From the NCBI GenBank assembly GCA_013399115.1, contig VXAA01005212.1, forward strand, positions 318,549 to 382,548: 64,000 bases of DNA, given 5' to 3'. Under the pieces are notes generated by a model, which was given only the letters and a program-made list of their open reading frames with translations, had not been told where the DNA came from and searched no databases. Of this stretch, positions 50,346 to 64,000 are shown one piece after another; the first letter of the stretch is position 1; the number at the start of each line of letters is the position of its first letter. The stretch comes from Anseranas semipalmata. Taxonomy: Eukaryota; Chordata; Aves; Anseriformes; Anseranatidae. The translations under genes and the position numbers were made by a program.

Positions 50346-53300
50346 GCCCGCACAGCAGTCCCTGACGGTCACCAGCCGAGTTATTCAGAACTGGACACCA
50401 ACAGCCCTCCAGGAAGACAACTCCACACCCCTGAAAAAAAAGCAGCTCCTTTGGGGGAATCTGGCTGCATGCAAATGAAAGCCCTGACAGTGAACTGCTG
50501 GCTTGCCTACCAAGAAGGGATTTCCTCCCAGGCAATGTCCCTGAACAAAGACAAGCGGCCAGAACACGGCGGCACAGCCCCGGCCAGGGGTGTTGCGCTG
50601 CCCCTGCCCACAGCCAGCACCCAGCCTGGGCGCAGGGCAGCTCTCCCCCTGCAGGATGCGCATTTTTAGTAAGAAACTAGCAGAAACACAAGGAAAGAGC
50701 TCCAGGAAACAGCAATAACAGGCAGGGATGGCAACGTTTTGTTTCTCCTACGTGACATTTTGACAGCAAGAGACAGATCCAGCTATGGCTGGAACCCATG
50801 CAAGCGCACAGAAGTCCACAGACTCCTGCCCTGGGTGAAGTCCCATCTCCAGAGCCCCGTCAGGGCATGCGTCCAGGCTGCTTGTGTGGGAAGAAGGACC
50901 AGCAAGAACTCCTGGACCTAGGGTAGCCTAAGGAAAATTCAAGCAGACAGAAATACAGAGGAGAAATAGCTGCACAGCACACAGCAGCAAAAAGCAGAAC
51001 TGGGGTCCACTTCGAGAGCCTGAGGGGAGAACGGGAACACAGCTGTGAATCTCCTGTCGCCCAGTGACCTGTCACACCCAGCCGTCGTCCCAGTGCCCAG
51101 CGAGTGCCCTCCCTCGGAAAGGCAGCAGGAAGGTAGAAAGCTGCAGCTGGCCTCCTGGAATGTGTGGCAGGGTGTATCTGCTTAACCTCATTACACCTGG
51201 ACTGCCCACGATCCAGTGCACCCCGGAGAGCCCACACAAGTACAGCAAGGACCTTTTTTAAAAGGTACGTGCTGGAAGGACTCTAGTTTGTTCCTGTCAC
51301 TAAATTTTTACCATGAAGCTGTATATGGCCAGCTCTTCAGTTGCAAAAAATGTAGCCTTGTGAAACGAGATGGTGTGGGTTTAACACAAAAACCAGCGAG
51401 CGAGTTTTGTTCCGCTTAAGCTGCGCCTTCAGCGGGGGTTTGCCAGCGCTAACATCCTGGTCGCGGCACAAGCCGGAGCGGCTGCGCAGCCACTTCCTCC
51501 TTGCACGCATCTGATGGGCCGAACCAGGAGGTGGGCACTGATAAAGCCCCGGCGAGGCAGCACGCTGCCTGCTGAGCCTGTTCCTGCCCGCGAGGAGCAC
51601 TAACCTCAGGGCTGCCGGGGCCTCCCCAGCTCACGCTTCCTCTTCTGTGACTTCCTACCTCGCTGCTGCGTGTCCTTCCTCGGCCCTGCGCTCCCAGACC
51701 CCGCGTACCCGATAACCCTGCCTTCGCCCTGGTGCCGTGGCTGAGCTCCCAGAGCTTGGTCAGAGTAAAGCTTCCCTCTGGTACCAAAGGAGGTTATTTT
51801 ATAAATCTGAACCAGACTGCAAATACGCAAAGGAGCTCTCGCTATCAGAGCTGCAGGCAGGTGGGCTCAGCCCCCGAGCACAGGCAGCCACGAGCCCCGT
51901 TTTTAGCTATTACACCACGGAGAACGCAGGACCACCCCTACCACAAGGAAGAACAAACCAAACAAAAACCAAGTCTTCCAAATCAGACCAGTGGGTCACG
52001 TACTCCCAAAAGACTCGGACAAGTTGTAACCTTGAGCTTTACAGCACGCACGTCAGCACACTGCAGGGCAGCTCTCCAGTTACTTCCATGGCTTTCTCGG
52101 CCGTGGAAGTGGTGCTGGTGCTGCTCAGACACTCTGCTCGGTCCTCTTGCAAGCTCTGCGTCTGTGTACGTGTCTCCCACGTTTACTCGCTCATGCTGTG
52201 TATCTTGGTATGCTACAGCAATTTCCCAGTCTAATCACATGCCTTGTTGCATTACCACACCAGTGATAGCTGGTTGAACCACACACCACATCCTTGCAAT
52301 TGCTTCTATTACTCACAATTGACTTATTTATTAAATTTCAGCTTGCTGGGCTTTGCCAGAAGATGAGCAAGATCCCTGTCACCCCTCCTTGCTGTTGATC
52401 GGAGTGGCAGAGGGCAGGTGAGTAGGCTGCGAGGCTGAGCTGTGCAACAGTCCCAGCAATTTTGCAAGCGCTTGCTTTCTCCAGCAGCCTAGTTCCCTTG
52501 CATCAAAACACCAGGACTTGAGTCCCGGGAAGTAAACTCGTGAATTGCAACAGAAATCAAAAGGGAAAGTAGATGCAAACGAAGCCTAAATTAATTTGTG
52601 ATTTTACAGCACCCAAACAAATATTTCCCCAGGCGTGCTCGTAGCATGATGCCAGCTGCGGTTCCCGCATGCGGATGCACCTCTGCACCCCCCGACTCGC
52701 AGATCTGCTCAGCAGCGATCCCTAACAAAAGAAGTGAAGTGCTTCTAGAGCAAGTAACTCTGCTTGTGGGGGATTTCCTCGGCTTGGAACAAACAGCCTG
52801 ATGGTTCCTGGCTGCTTCGGAGGCCCAACCCACCATCTTGTGCCTCACAAACACTCCTCTGACAAAAGACTTTGACTCCTTGCTTTCAAAGGGGAACAAA
52901 CAGAAGGCAAGTTCAGACAAGGCTCGTGGCTGCTTGCCCAGCCAGGCCTCAGCTAGTCCTTCATAGTAAATATTTGTTCTTAATTACAGTGCCGTTTGCC
53001 CCAGGAGCTTGCCCGCAATCTGGAGGAGGGAGGGGGATTATGTTGTTGATAGGTAAATAATAGCTCTTTCATCCAGAGAACCCAGAGCATTTTCCAAAGA
53101 TGAAAGCTCCTGAATACTTGCCCCATGGCTTAGGGTAAGGGTTTAAAATCTTTGTCCCACCCTGGGGCACGCTGAGAACTCCCACCAGCTACGGCAGGTC
53201 GTGAGAGGGAGATGGGAGCTTCGCTGCGGCAGCTCCCCTCCAGCCTGCTGCAAGCCAGGCCCGGCTCCTCCACGTCGGACAGCCCTGGGCAGGACCCAGG

Positions 53301-56300
53301 CTGCCATCGCAGCGCAAAGCGAGGGCGCAGTCAGCTTCGGAGCACAGGGAACAGCGGCACGGAGCACATGCTGCTCTGCCCAGGTCTCCTCCTGCTCCCA
53401 CCAAGACGCTGGAGCCAGGTGGCTGAAGTTGCAGGGAACTAAATCCGTGATGGAGCCAGAACAAACTCCTTCCCCTCCTGCTCCTGCCCAGCAGGAAGCC
53501 CCGCTCCTGCACAGAGAGCTCCCGAGGGCCCCGAGCATCTCCTAGGGAAGCGCAAGGCTCTGCCCGAACGCAGAGCAGCCGTGTGAAGCAATCCCACAGA
53601 TGACATGTGGGAAGCAGCCGGTTCCCGCTCTCCCAAAAAGCTGACACGGTTGAGTTTTGATCTTCCTGCACTCAGCTTCCAAAACATCAAAAATACAAAT
53701 ATTTATCAGCAAGACTAAGGGAAACATAAGTGAGACGGCTGACCTCTGCTCCGTCTGAGGAAGAGGTGAGAAGTGACGTCCTCCCTCCCACCCTGAGAAA
53801 GCCAGCCAGCCCTCCGGGAGGCAGGGAGGCCATACAGCATTCCCCTTCTCCCCGAGCCACTGAGCTACCAATGTCACTGCAAAGGCATCCCGCATCTCCG
53901 AGTCAGACGTCAGATCCAAGCTAGCTCCAGCCCCAGAACACATTACCCATTTGTTCCACAAGGAAAACAACAAAAAAAAACCAACAACTCAAGCAATCAA
54001 AACCAGTATCTATCCATGCTACAGCTCCTGCATTCCCATCCGCTGCGGGTAGCCAAACTCAGCACAGACCGCAGATAACCGCCTGTTAGCACCAGAGAGG
54101 AGTCTTCAAAGAGCAGGCCCTGAACTTTCGGGGGAAAGCCAGACACGCAGAAGCCCGATACTGTAATATTTAAAACCCCAAGAGAAACCGCACCCCTTTC
54201 CCCCCACGCTCAGCCCACAGCTCACGAGAGGTTTTTTCGCAGGTCCCAGCTAGGCTGGAGCAGCTACAGAGATGCTGCTGCACTCTTAATCCAAACCCTC
54301 CAGCACCATCTCTGCTGCTCTCCCCCTCCTTATCATTTCCAAGCAGGTCTGCTGAGCTTGGTTTTCTTCCTCTTTCCAAATGCCACCAAGCCTTTTAATA
54401 TTTTTTTTTCTTTAAGCTCTGCTTTAAAAAAGAAAAAAATGGAATAGTGCCTTTCTCTCCCCCCAGATGTAACAGACTGGCCTGAAATCTGCTGCCAGCA
54501 TGCAAGAAATATTTTTACAGTTCCCTTGTAACTTCATTCATTCATCTCTCTCTACTGTAATACTGGAATCATTTAGCATTTTCCCCCTCTTAACCAAGGC
54601 CTTCAAGTTCCTGGACAGAGATTTAATTAAGCCTCTGAACAACCCCAGCCCCATATCCTCTACCAACACCCTCACAGTGAGCTGGAGTCTTTCGGCCTGA
54701 CCCATATCTGCAATCAGCTGTAGGGCAAGCAGCATGATAGAGATTTGCTGCATACATGCTCCCCTCTGCTGAGTTACCCCCATATTTTGGGGACAGCCGC
54801 TCCCAGGCCTCCCATCTGCTTTCTCACATGAACCCAGACTCACGACCACTTAAGACAAATGCTTCAGTGCATTATGTTTAGTAAAGGACTGCGCTGGAGC
54901 TATGGGACCAGAAACATAGCCGGTGTCAAGTCCTTCCCCTGGTACGTTGCTAAGTCCTACCTTCCTGAGTGTCTTTATTACATCCCTTGGATGTTTACTT
55001 TGTTTCCTGCCACTAAATCCGTCAGACAGGCTTCCTTGCTATTATGGTAGTCATAAGGTGCATGGTTAGAGATGCATTTTATAGTGTGCCTAAACAGGCA
55101 GTTAATCCCATAAATCTACGTATATCTCCAGCCTATATAGGTTAACACCTGAAAAGAAGCACAGCACATTTAGGACCAGACATCAATAGGGAGGGAAGTT
55201 TTGAACAGCCGCTTTCATAACGACCTTTTGCTTATTCCTGACTGAGGCTGAGCCCTTAACCCAGCAGCCTGCCACAAGCCCCAAACCCCACCTACATCCT
55301 CCACCTGTAAGAGGAAAAAGCACCTTAAAACCAAAAGCAACACTGGGTCCCTGCTGCTCACCCAGAGTCACGCTCTCTGGAGCAGCCCTGAGCCTCCCAA
55401 ACCCAGACCGCCAGCTTACTACCTTGTCAAAAATGGAAGAATGTAATTTTGGGGTCACTGTGTCTTTTTCCTTTTGAAAGCATTAGGTGGCAAGGGGAGT
55501 AGCAGCAGGCAGCATAAGTTTACACACAAAGGGTTGAAACTGAAAGAAAAAGCATTCCAACAAAAACAAATGACTTCCAGATTAACGCTTTTTTCCTGTC
55601 CTGATACAGGACGAACCATCTTAAAGTGCCAGCAAGGAGACGTGTTCTCCTAAGGCTGTTCTCTGACAGATGCAAAGTACTCCTGGGGAGGCACAGTGGG
55701 GCTGTACAGATCTCTACAAAACCTGTAAGCCTGAAAAGAGCCATCGGGCAGTAACAGCTACCGGGGACCTCTTGAATGAACTCGCCTTGAGACCAAAGCA
55801 AGAAGCCCTGGCTCTTGATCCTTACAGTCCCCTGAAATAATGAGAGGAAGGATGCACGTACATCTAAGTCAATTTATTCAAAGTTTAGGTGCACACCCCC
55901 TTACCTTTGGCAACACACGGCATAAATATTCACTAGGGAATGGAGCAGGGCAGGGGAGACCAGAAGAAACACTACACATCTTGTGAGTCACAGCAAGCCG
56001 GAGCAGAGGATTCATTAACTGGATTCAGGTGATCCTATTAGCTTTGCAATTGCTGCACATCAGGCTGCAGAGTAATTAGGGCTGCAATTCAGAAGGATTT
56101 ACCAGAACATTTTTTTTATTAAAGCACAGTTGTTGTTAATCAGCCTGACTAAAGTCTTCAGAACTATTAGCCTGCTGCACAGGAGTCATAATTACTTCAT
56201 CCACTTGGGAGGAAGGGCATCAAAGAAACTGCCTGGGATTGTCTACAAGTTTAGAGGAGCAAAAAAAAAAAAAAAGAGGGAATTCAGTGGGACATCTCCC

Positions 56301-59300
56301 TTTGACAACACTACAGGCTTTTAATCAGGTTTCCAAGTGGAGCATCTGGGAGGCCAGCAGACAATGCAGAAACATCAAGCCTACATAAGCAGAATTTGCC
56401 ATCGGAAATATACTGAGGCACCACCCAGATATATTAGTTGACTCAGAGTTACTGCCTAAGTCCTAATTGCTGCCTAAAAGTTTAGTGGTCCACCTGAATT
56501 ACACGATCCCTATCTGCTGAGGATGTTTGGCCACCCCGCAGCATCTCGCAGAAGCGGGGCCCATGTTTCCTCTTTGGAAGGCAGAGCATTCTCCAGTGCG
56601 GATGGACCCAGGCACCCCAGACAGGCACGAAGGGCACACATCTCCCAGCAGAGCAGGGGAGCGTGGTCGGCTCCCGGTTCCCCAGAGCACGGCCAGCCGT
56701 GGGAACGGGAGCGTACCAGCTCCAGTCCCTGACCTCGCCGCCACCAGGTTAAGGCAGGCGTGACTCAGGTGACAGAGAACTGGGTTCAGCAAGTCTGGCC
56801 GCGGGATTGAGAAAGAGCGAGGCACCTGCTGTCCTGTCCTGCTCCCGCGGACGCTCCCCGCACAAGAGCGGGAGGGGACACACAGCGCGAGAGGAGGAAC
56901 CAGTGGGGTCCCTTCCCCTCTCAAACCGGACCTGGTGGGTGTAGGACAGGGGCTCTGCGCCTCAGGCTGTCCCCCCTCTGCCACCAGCGCTGCCCGTTCC
57001 CCTGCGCAGCCACCTCTGCTCGGAGGGTTACCACCAGTACACATTGCCTCCTCTCCCAGTTTCATCCCCACCTTACCAGCTGGCAGCTGCAGCGAGCACA
57101 TTCCTGCCAGCAGGGAACCAGCAGGCCACGCTGCCCGACTGTTAGACCACAAGACTACAAACTTTAATAATGACAAATAATTCCTGTGCATCTGGGTACT
57201 CTGTAATAAACCTTGCCAGACCCCCCCAAAACCTAAAAAACCCTCTAACCCACAGTAAGCAAGACAGATAGTTTATCAACAGTCTAAAGGGAAGCTCGGA
57301 AAGGAGAACATGAGAAAAGAACAAGCAGAAATACGCATGTACACACAGGCTGTGGGGACACGGAAATAACAGCAGGGCAATAACAAGCAGCCAGCCATCA
57401 CCACAGGCACTGGAAGGGAGGAGATCTGTTTGTAATCACCAGGCACCTTCAGAAGAGATACCTGGAGTTTTTGCTCTCTGGAGAGCAAAGACTGATGCAT
57501 TTTATCTTGTTCGGGGTCTCCAAATAACTGACTTGATGCTCCCTGTGGGAAGCGCATGGTGGACCTCCGATGGGTCTTCCTCAGAAACACCCTGCCCAAA
57601 TGCACGGCAGAGAAGACAGAAGGGAGATTCTGCCCAGTACAGGAATGCGATCCTGAAGACGCATATTTTGTTTTAATGAACAGGTTAAATGCAAGTGTTA
57701 ATATCTTACTGTTCCAAGCAGAGAGGATAGGGGAGATTTTGCCAGGGAAGGGATTCGTTTCCACAAGAACTTGGGTTCATTTGCCCAATCCTGTGGGCTT
57801 GGCGAGCTGGGAGAAGAGGGGCCATCCCCCTGCCAATACACCAAGACGGTCTGGGTGATGGCCTGAAGCAAGTCCCATCCTTCTTTCATTCCACTGATGT
57901 AAGGGAGCCTGTATGGTGTCTAAACCTAGTATAGGTTTTACATCATTGACCCCGTACAGCACCTAGCACAGAGGAGATATTCTAATGCAAATAATTAAAC
58001 AAAATCATGGTTGGCAGGTGACAGAAGAAGGGAGTTGGCTGGAACAGCTCATAGTGACAGTTTGTTCTTCTGTTGCCCTAATTCAGGTCGCAGGGGTGAG
58101 AAGTGCTGCCTTGCCTGGAGGGATCCCTCAGCATCTCGGTACAGCAGAGACAAGGACCCTGCCAAATTCCCAGCCCAAATAAACTGCCTGCAAACTGAAA
58201 CAGCTGCAGAGGGGATAACTGGCTGGTTCCGACCTGCGGCATCCTTCCAGAAGGGGTTAAGAAAGAGAAAAAAGACACCCTAAAGGCTTCTGAAGACTTT
58301 TCCAAATAAAGCAATAATAATAAATACAGGTGTGATCTTCATAAGCCATCAATACTGACCTTAACTAAACATTTTGCTCTCTTACAACTGGACAGTAGAG
58401 CTATGTGTAGAACTTGGACTGAGTGCTCAGATGGTTTAGCTCTTCCTCAGTTCACATAGTAGCCATGAACAGACTCCAGCTTTGGTGACTTTACTTGTTA
58501 TGTTCAGTTACGCAGTGTGTGCTTCATGTGAGCATACTTAAGCTAACAGATAATTCATGAATGATTCCTTTGGTCACTAAATCACATGGTGACTTCCAAA
58601 TGCAGGATCACCTAAATCGCCTTCTGAAGTTGTATTCCAATTGGAGACATCCTTACGGGACTTGGTTTTCTAGGCACTGCTTATGGGATATCTCAGCATT
58701 GGTTTGGGGGAACTTCCTTAGTCACTTTTTAAGATCAAGGCCACATTTCTCTTTAATTTTAAATCTGAAAGTCATGCAAAGAGTTTCCAAATTAGACTCA
58801 CATTCCACAGACACCGCTGAGAATAAACCATTAACATCCCCATGAAACTCTTGAAAAGTGCCACACTCAGAGCCAGAAGCTCTATGTGCTGTTTCCCTTT
58901 GAATCCTTTTTAGTCCTGCTCCCCCCCAAAGGCTTCGTTGAGCTCTACTGGACATAAACACAAGAGTTAAACATTTCCTTTTGTACATCACACCAATTGA
59001 TACTTGATTCACAGACCGTCCAGGCCTAGAAGGCTTTGTGTTCTTAAGGGACTGCCTCCGAAATGAAGCCTTTTTTGTGCGTTTTCCTGTTTACACTTCC
59101 ACTGTTGGCAGTCAGAGTTTGCATCCTTTTTTTTTTCCTTGCAAAGCAAGAAGCAGTTTCAATTAACAAACTGCAGATTCCTGTAAATATTCCCTACTTG
59201 GGGAGAGTAAAGGAGAGGCTACTGGGGCAGAGGAAAACACTGAGTAAGAGTTATAGCCTGTTTCCTTTGATATTTCAGTGCCTACCTCAAACCCCTTGCA

Positions 59301-62300
59301 CAGAAGACACCTGTCCGGTAGTAGGTGCAGCAGGAGCAGTTCCAGGAAGCAGCGAAAGGGGAGACGCTGAGTCCCAGCAGCGACTCGGGAGCCGCGACAC
59401 TTGCTAGAAGCCACTGGCCTTTATCAGAAAGACCTGCCTGCAGCAGAACCACCCATTCCTCTCAGTCCATGTCTGCAGGAAACGTGATAAAATTTTTTAC
59501 CAAAATATAAATAAGGACACGGGGCCTGCCAGCTTGTTATTTCACACGACAGCCCTGCCACAGGGGTGCTGGCTGCAATCATGTCCCTGCTAACTGGGGC
59601 AGTGAAGAATGGGAAAGGAGAAAGATGGCGCTCACCCTAAACTGGTTCTCGCTGCTTATTTTGGAGCAACACACCTGAAACCACGTTTAGAGGCAGGAAA
59701 GAGGAAGACATGTAAACTAGAAGTAGGCTGTGCTCTCCACGTAAAGCTTTTTTCTGCTCACCAGGAGCATCTGACTGCAGGCAATCGAAACTGGCTCTTC
59801 GGTGTTGTTTGGTGCTTCGTATCCTTGTCCGTGGCCAGTGGTAACCAAGCACACGACAAGAGTCCCTGCCCTCCCCATGCTGCTCTTCCACACGCAGCAC
59901 CTCACCCAGACCCCAGCACTGGGCACTCACTCGGGAGAGGCCTCTGCTTTCAGGAACCTGGTTACTTCCACCAAAGCTGCCTGGGAACAAGTTCAATGAA
60001 TGAAGAATGCCCTAAGGAGAAGGGAGACGAGCGAGAGTTTGGTGCGGCGCGTCCTCCCCGCCCTGCTCGTGGAACACCAGTCCCTCCCAGTGCTGCCAAG
60101 GGCATTCACCAGGGCTGCCCCAGAGCTGGACCTGGAAGTCAGGCTGTCCTGAAACTCCACCCTGAGATCCTCCTGCGTGCTCTGCATCTCCTCCCGGCCG
60201 ACTGCCCGCGGCTTCTTTCTTCGGGGCCTCCCACCCAGCAGGATGCCGCTGCCGGCGGTTCTCCAGGGGACACCTTCCCAGGCGGGGACGGCTACAGATC
60301 AGGACTCCAGCAGCCGGGCAGTCTGGCATGACACCTCACACCTCTGCTTAGAGCAGGCCTCGGAGAAGAAGGCTGGGCCCACAAGGTTCTGGTGCAAGCT
60401 GGCTTATTAGAAGCTCTGCTCTCCTGCTCTTTTCCAGCTTTCTGTCGGTGGCCCGGCCCAGGGGCTGCTCGCAGCCCGCACAGGATGTCCCCTCCATGGA
60501 ACCTCCATCTCCTGCCTGGCTGAGCTCCGGCTTTGCACAGCCAGCTTGCAGCACAGGGACTCCCTTCCTTGCAGCAGACCAGATCCAGCAGCACACACAC
60601 ACCTCTCTCCCCAGCAAGCCTAATTCTCACTCCAGTGGCACCTTCCCAAAGCCCAGTGCCGCTGGGGCTTTACAAGAATGCTGTCCCCTTTAGCCTGACA
60701 GCTCCTTAACTGCAGGGTGTCTGCTACCTGCACAGGGGGAAATATCACACAGAGGCACCTGGCTAGCAAAGGATCAATATCCAAACACCCATGCTACAGC
60801 AGGGCTCAGGGAGAAGTCTAACAAAGGACAGGATTCAGCCTGAGCAAGGGAGTGGCACATCTGCCAAGGAGGAGATGTTAACGAAGGCAGCAAAACCCAG
60901 CAAGCCCAGAGACCAGGCAGAGCGTTCCAGTAGAGGCCATGGAGCACCAGAGTCAACGTTTCCAGACCTGACTGGCAACCAGGCAGGATTAAAGCTCCAC
61001 TTATAAAATTACAAGGTTAATAGATGTTACAAGCACGTTACCAGGTGTTGTGACTTGCTGGACATGCATCCCAGAAGACAGCAGAAGCACTCTGTTCACT
61101 ATCCAGCTGCATCAACTACCCCTAGGCACTACTTATCAACCCTTTATAGATGTAAACTTAGCGCAAAGGAGGATCTGATGTGTCCATACCATGGCACACG
61201 TTGCTCTCTGACAGAGCTCATCTTAAACACAGCCCAAATGCAGCAGTCATTTTAAAATTTATTAAAAAAATAAAGAAAAATAGCAGCCAGAGCCAAACTG
61301 TGCACTGTTTATAATAGCGCAGATCTACTCTTTATAATAAAGTAAACATAACCTGCTACAGTGACAAGAAAATAGTAAAGACAACCACTTAGGTAAGCAA
61401 TGGGAGTCCACGTGGCACGACTCTTCTGCTGACTTTCAGGCAAAAATCAACCATCTCGGGAGGGCCCGAAACAACGGGAAGTGGGAAGCTAAAATATGGA
61501 TAGGCTGAAAGGTCTTGTCCTGATACACACCTGGAATGGGGAATTACTGTATCATTCCTCCCAGGACAAGCCTGGTGAGATCTCCTGTCCAAGCTGGACT
61601 ACCTAGAAGGGACGGAAACCTAAGCAGCAGCAAGGTTTCATACATCTCCTCAGCTCCACAAACTTGGTCCAGGACAAAACCTGTAAAGCTTCTGATGGAA
61701 GAAGCAGCGATCAGCCTGGAGCTGGGCAATAAATAAAACAGCAAACACCAACACGACCAAGCACCTGTGAGCAGGACGGATAGTAAAAAGCCAAACGAGT
61801 CCAAACCCGCAAGGACATGACGGCATTTTCCAGGAACTTGCAACACCGCCTTCAGGGTGGGGATGAGCAACCAGTGTCCACGCCTTGTTGCACTGTAGTC
61901 GTTTGCATGGTTACCGGATTGCGCTGGAATATCAGCTCCGCATGGATATGTGGGTAAGGACCCCCACACACCCCTGTAAAGGCAACTCACTTCTCACAAG
62001 CATGCGCACGCTCTCACCCTGCGTGCAAACGGAACACACAGAGGCATTGCAGGCTCTGTGCGTGGCGCCGTGATTTGGCTAAGACAGGAGGCACCTCTTC
62101 GTGTTAACAGGTTGTCTGAAAAGGGTTATAAAAGCAACTGTCTGGAGAGAATTCCCCACCACAGGCAGCTTCAGCACGCTCCACCCAGCCCACATGAAAG
62201 GTGAGCACGAGGGACGGGCCAAGAATCTGACTGCTACAGGCTCCAGCTCTGGGTTTATGGAGGAGAAAGAAACAACACCAATGCTCTCCCCCCCACTCAT

Positions 62301-63867
62301 GCTAAAAGAAAAGACTTGTGGCGTTCTGTATTTTCAGAGATGTCCTTGCAACATTAAACACCCGACGGGTATATCCGCATGGGTGCTTCAGGAAAGATCA
62401 CACAGCCCTTTTCTCCTCCTCGTGTAGTGTTTTATCCAAATCCAAACAGAAATAAAGCACTCCATCCACGCACCGCAGCCTGAATCAGTACAAGAGTGAC
62501 ATGAAACACGGCTTTTGAAGCCACTTTTCCCTGTCCTTTCTCAGGCTACTCCTCCTCTGGAGACACAAAGCAGAATCTGTCTCTTCCCCTCTGCTGAAGC
62601 CGAGATCAAACAGCAGCTTTACCACATCACAAGTCACAATTAAGGCTACTCCTAGCAAAAGCTGATTCCCTCACCAAATGCTAAAGCTCTCCTGGCATTT
62701 CTCTTCCTATTGTCTGTATCCAGCCCTGTATTTATAAGATTAGCCTCAAATTAGGACAGTTTCCTCATTCTTCCTTCACTCTTACTACAGCCTGGTTCCT
62801 GGGAATCTGATCCTATCTTCCACAGAGGTTACTCCCTGTTGATAGGAAATATCCAGTGTATGTGGGCAGGAAGCACTACCAGAGGGTTACAATGAGGATT
62901 AAGAGAGCCCTTGTTATGACATATCTCCACAGCAGATCAGGAGCCTCAGTGGGCCCATTTGATCAACAGGAACATTAGGGACCCGTCTCGCTCTTGTGCT
63001 CCCACACAACGTCTCACCCCACTGTGGCATGGGTTCAAGTAGCACACAGGGGCTTTGAGGGCATGACAAGTTGCCCTGGCCCTTCCAGCCACTTCCACGT
63101 CACCCACTTCTCCTTAACCAGAAGCACGGTACTTAAGAAGGGATGGGAGAGGCCAGATCAAACAAAGCAAATGCTTTTGGAACTGGTGTCTTGCCCCAGG
63201 ATTACTCAGAGGAGACAAGAGGCAGGTTTAGAGACCGGGGCAATAGCTTTCCATCACCCAAACAAACTGTTCTTTTCAGCTGCTGGTGCTGGTGAAGAAC
63301 AAGATGCTCAGGGTGTTTGCTGAAGAGAAGCCCCTCTCCCTGCTTTGCCTGTCCTACAACACATTGCCCACCGATTGCAATATCCCTTTGAGAACAGATG
63401 TACAATAACCTTTGGAGCTTTCCTCCTCCAGCCATGCACTTTGGCATCTTTCTTCAAACAGAGAGAGGAAGAGCGGTATCTCCAACCTCCATAAAACCTC
63501 CTCGCACACACGCAGTCACAGTGGGCTACACATGGCTTATTCCAGGACAGTATCTTGGAAGAGCGGAGGAATCGGAGCCACTAAGCCTTGCTGGATCAAG
63601 CTCCATCCTGTCCTGCCTCCGACAGTAGCTGACAGCAGCATCCAGGGGTGAATGTAAGAACAGGGCAAGAGTATAGCTATGTTTCATTACAAATGCCTTC
63701 CCAGGCTCCAGCTATTTGCAGCTCCAGGACTTTCTCAACCAGAGACTGTGTACTGGCATTTAGCAGCCCTCAATGGATTTCCCTTGCATTAGTTGCCCCA
63801 GTCTTCCCCAAACCTGCATAAATTTTTGTTCACCACAGTGAATTTATACAGTTTGTTCTCAGGGTGG
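50346..63867. other. Unique non-coding sequence, no gene recognised
   Basis: No convincing gene or repeat family is present. A 76-nt segment at 52342-52417 (plus) is flanked by ATTTATTAAATTTCAG and CAG|GTGAGTAGG, so it resembles a short exon. 56000-56500 is AT-rich, with clustered TAATTA/TTAAT-type cores, and resembles a regulatory element. A 15-base A-run lies at 56261-56275. Open frames such as 56499-57191 (minus) and 59609-60331 (plus) are Pro/Ser/Arg-rich without domains. Confidence 0.5.
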
Positions 63868-63891
63868 TTTTTTTTTTTTTTTTTTTTTTTT
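63868..63891 (+). repeat. T-run of 24
   Basis: This uninterrupted T homopolymer is followed 10 bases later by a single ambiguous base (63902), so base calling is uncertain here. On the minus strand it would be an A-tail, but the sequence beyond it shows no recognisable retrocopy. Confidence 0.9.
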
Positions 63892-63916
63892 AAAAGCTGA
63901 CNTCCTAGAAGCTGAC

Positions 63917-63956
63917 TGTGTTTTTTGTTTGTTTTTTAAACAACAAACAAAACACC
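63917..63956. repeat. T/A-rich imperfect palindrome
   Basis: A T-rich arm (TGTTTTTTGTTTGTTTTTT) is followed by an A-rich arm (AAACAACAAACAAAACACC). They are nearly reverse complements around 63937 and could form a hairpin or cruciform. It may be simple-sequence DNA linked to the T-run just upstream. Confidence 0.7.
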
Positions 63957-64000
63957 ACTCAGCACCAAACCTTGTTCTTACAGCCCAGTTCTGCACTTCT

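Noticed and set aside
1..64000. CRISPR arrays, bacterial operons, phage or plasmid features
   Set aside because: There are no regularly spaced direct repeats, no gene clusters and no ribosome-binding sites; the CR1 and ERV content is that of an animal genome.

Overview
This window looks like gene-poor vertebrate nuclear DNA, most probably from a bird. Two things point there. First, there are 3'-end fragments of CR1 LINEs, at about 5.8 kb and 50.2 kb. Second, there are two LTRs, at 15.9-16.4 kb and 32.4-32.6 kb, of a type that is very common in bird genomes, one of them beside a class III (ERV-L-like) pol remnant. Known repeats are sparse, and there are no operons, ribosome-binding sites or other prokaryotic features. 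CR1 also occurs in turtles and crocodilians, so 'bird' is an inference from the LTR type and the low repeat load.

Layout. 1-5.8 kb is unique sequence with an AT-rich block near 1.0-1.2 kb and one arm (4087-4173) of an exact 87-bp inverted duplication. 5.8-5.94 kb is a CR1 tail on the + strand. 5.94-15.9 kb is unique sequence that includes a GC-rich, GGTC-rich degenerate stretch near 13 kb. 15906-16441 is a solo LTR in minus orientation. 16.4-32.4 kb is unique sequence holding the second arm of the inverted duplication (20376-20462), several A-runs and a few weak exon-like segments. 32386-34184 is a minus-strand ERV-L-like remnant: part of a 3' LTR, an 882-base assembly gap, then an open RNase H/integrase fragment. 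34.2-50.2 kb is unique sequence with GC-rich stretches, a 21-bp tandem duplication at 37.6 kb and a second gap (46161-46203) next to an AT microsatellite. 50.19-50.35 kb is a CR1 fragment on the minus strand. 50.35-64 kb is unique sequence ending in a T-run, one ambiguous base and a T/A-rich palindrome.

I recognise no host protein-coding exon, no structural RNA gene, no CRISPR array and no complete mobile element. The only recognisable coding sequence is the retroviral pol fragment. Most other open frames are short, Pro/Ser/Arg-rich chance frames. The window is probably intergenic or lies inside a very long intron. I did not find a convincing new biological system. The strongest unexplained observation is the perfect 87-bp inverted duplication 16.2 kb apart, with unrelated sequence immediately outside both arms.
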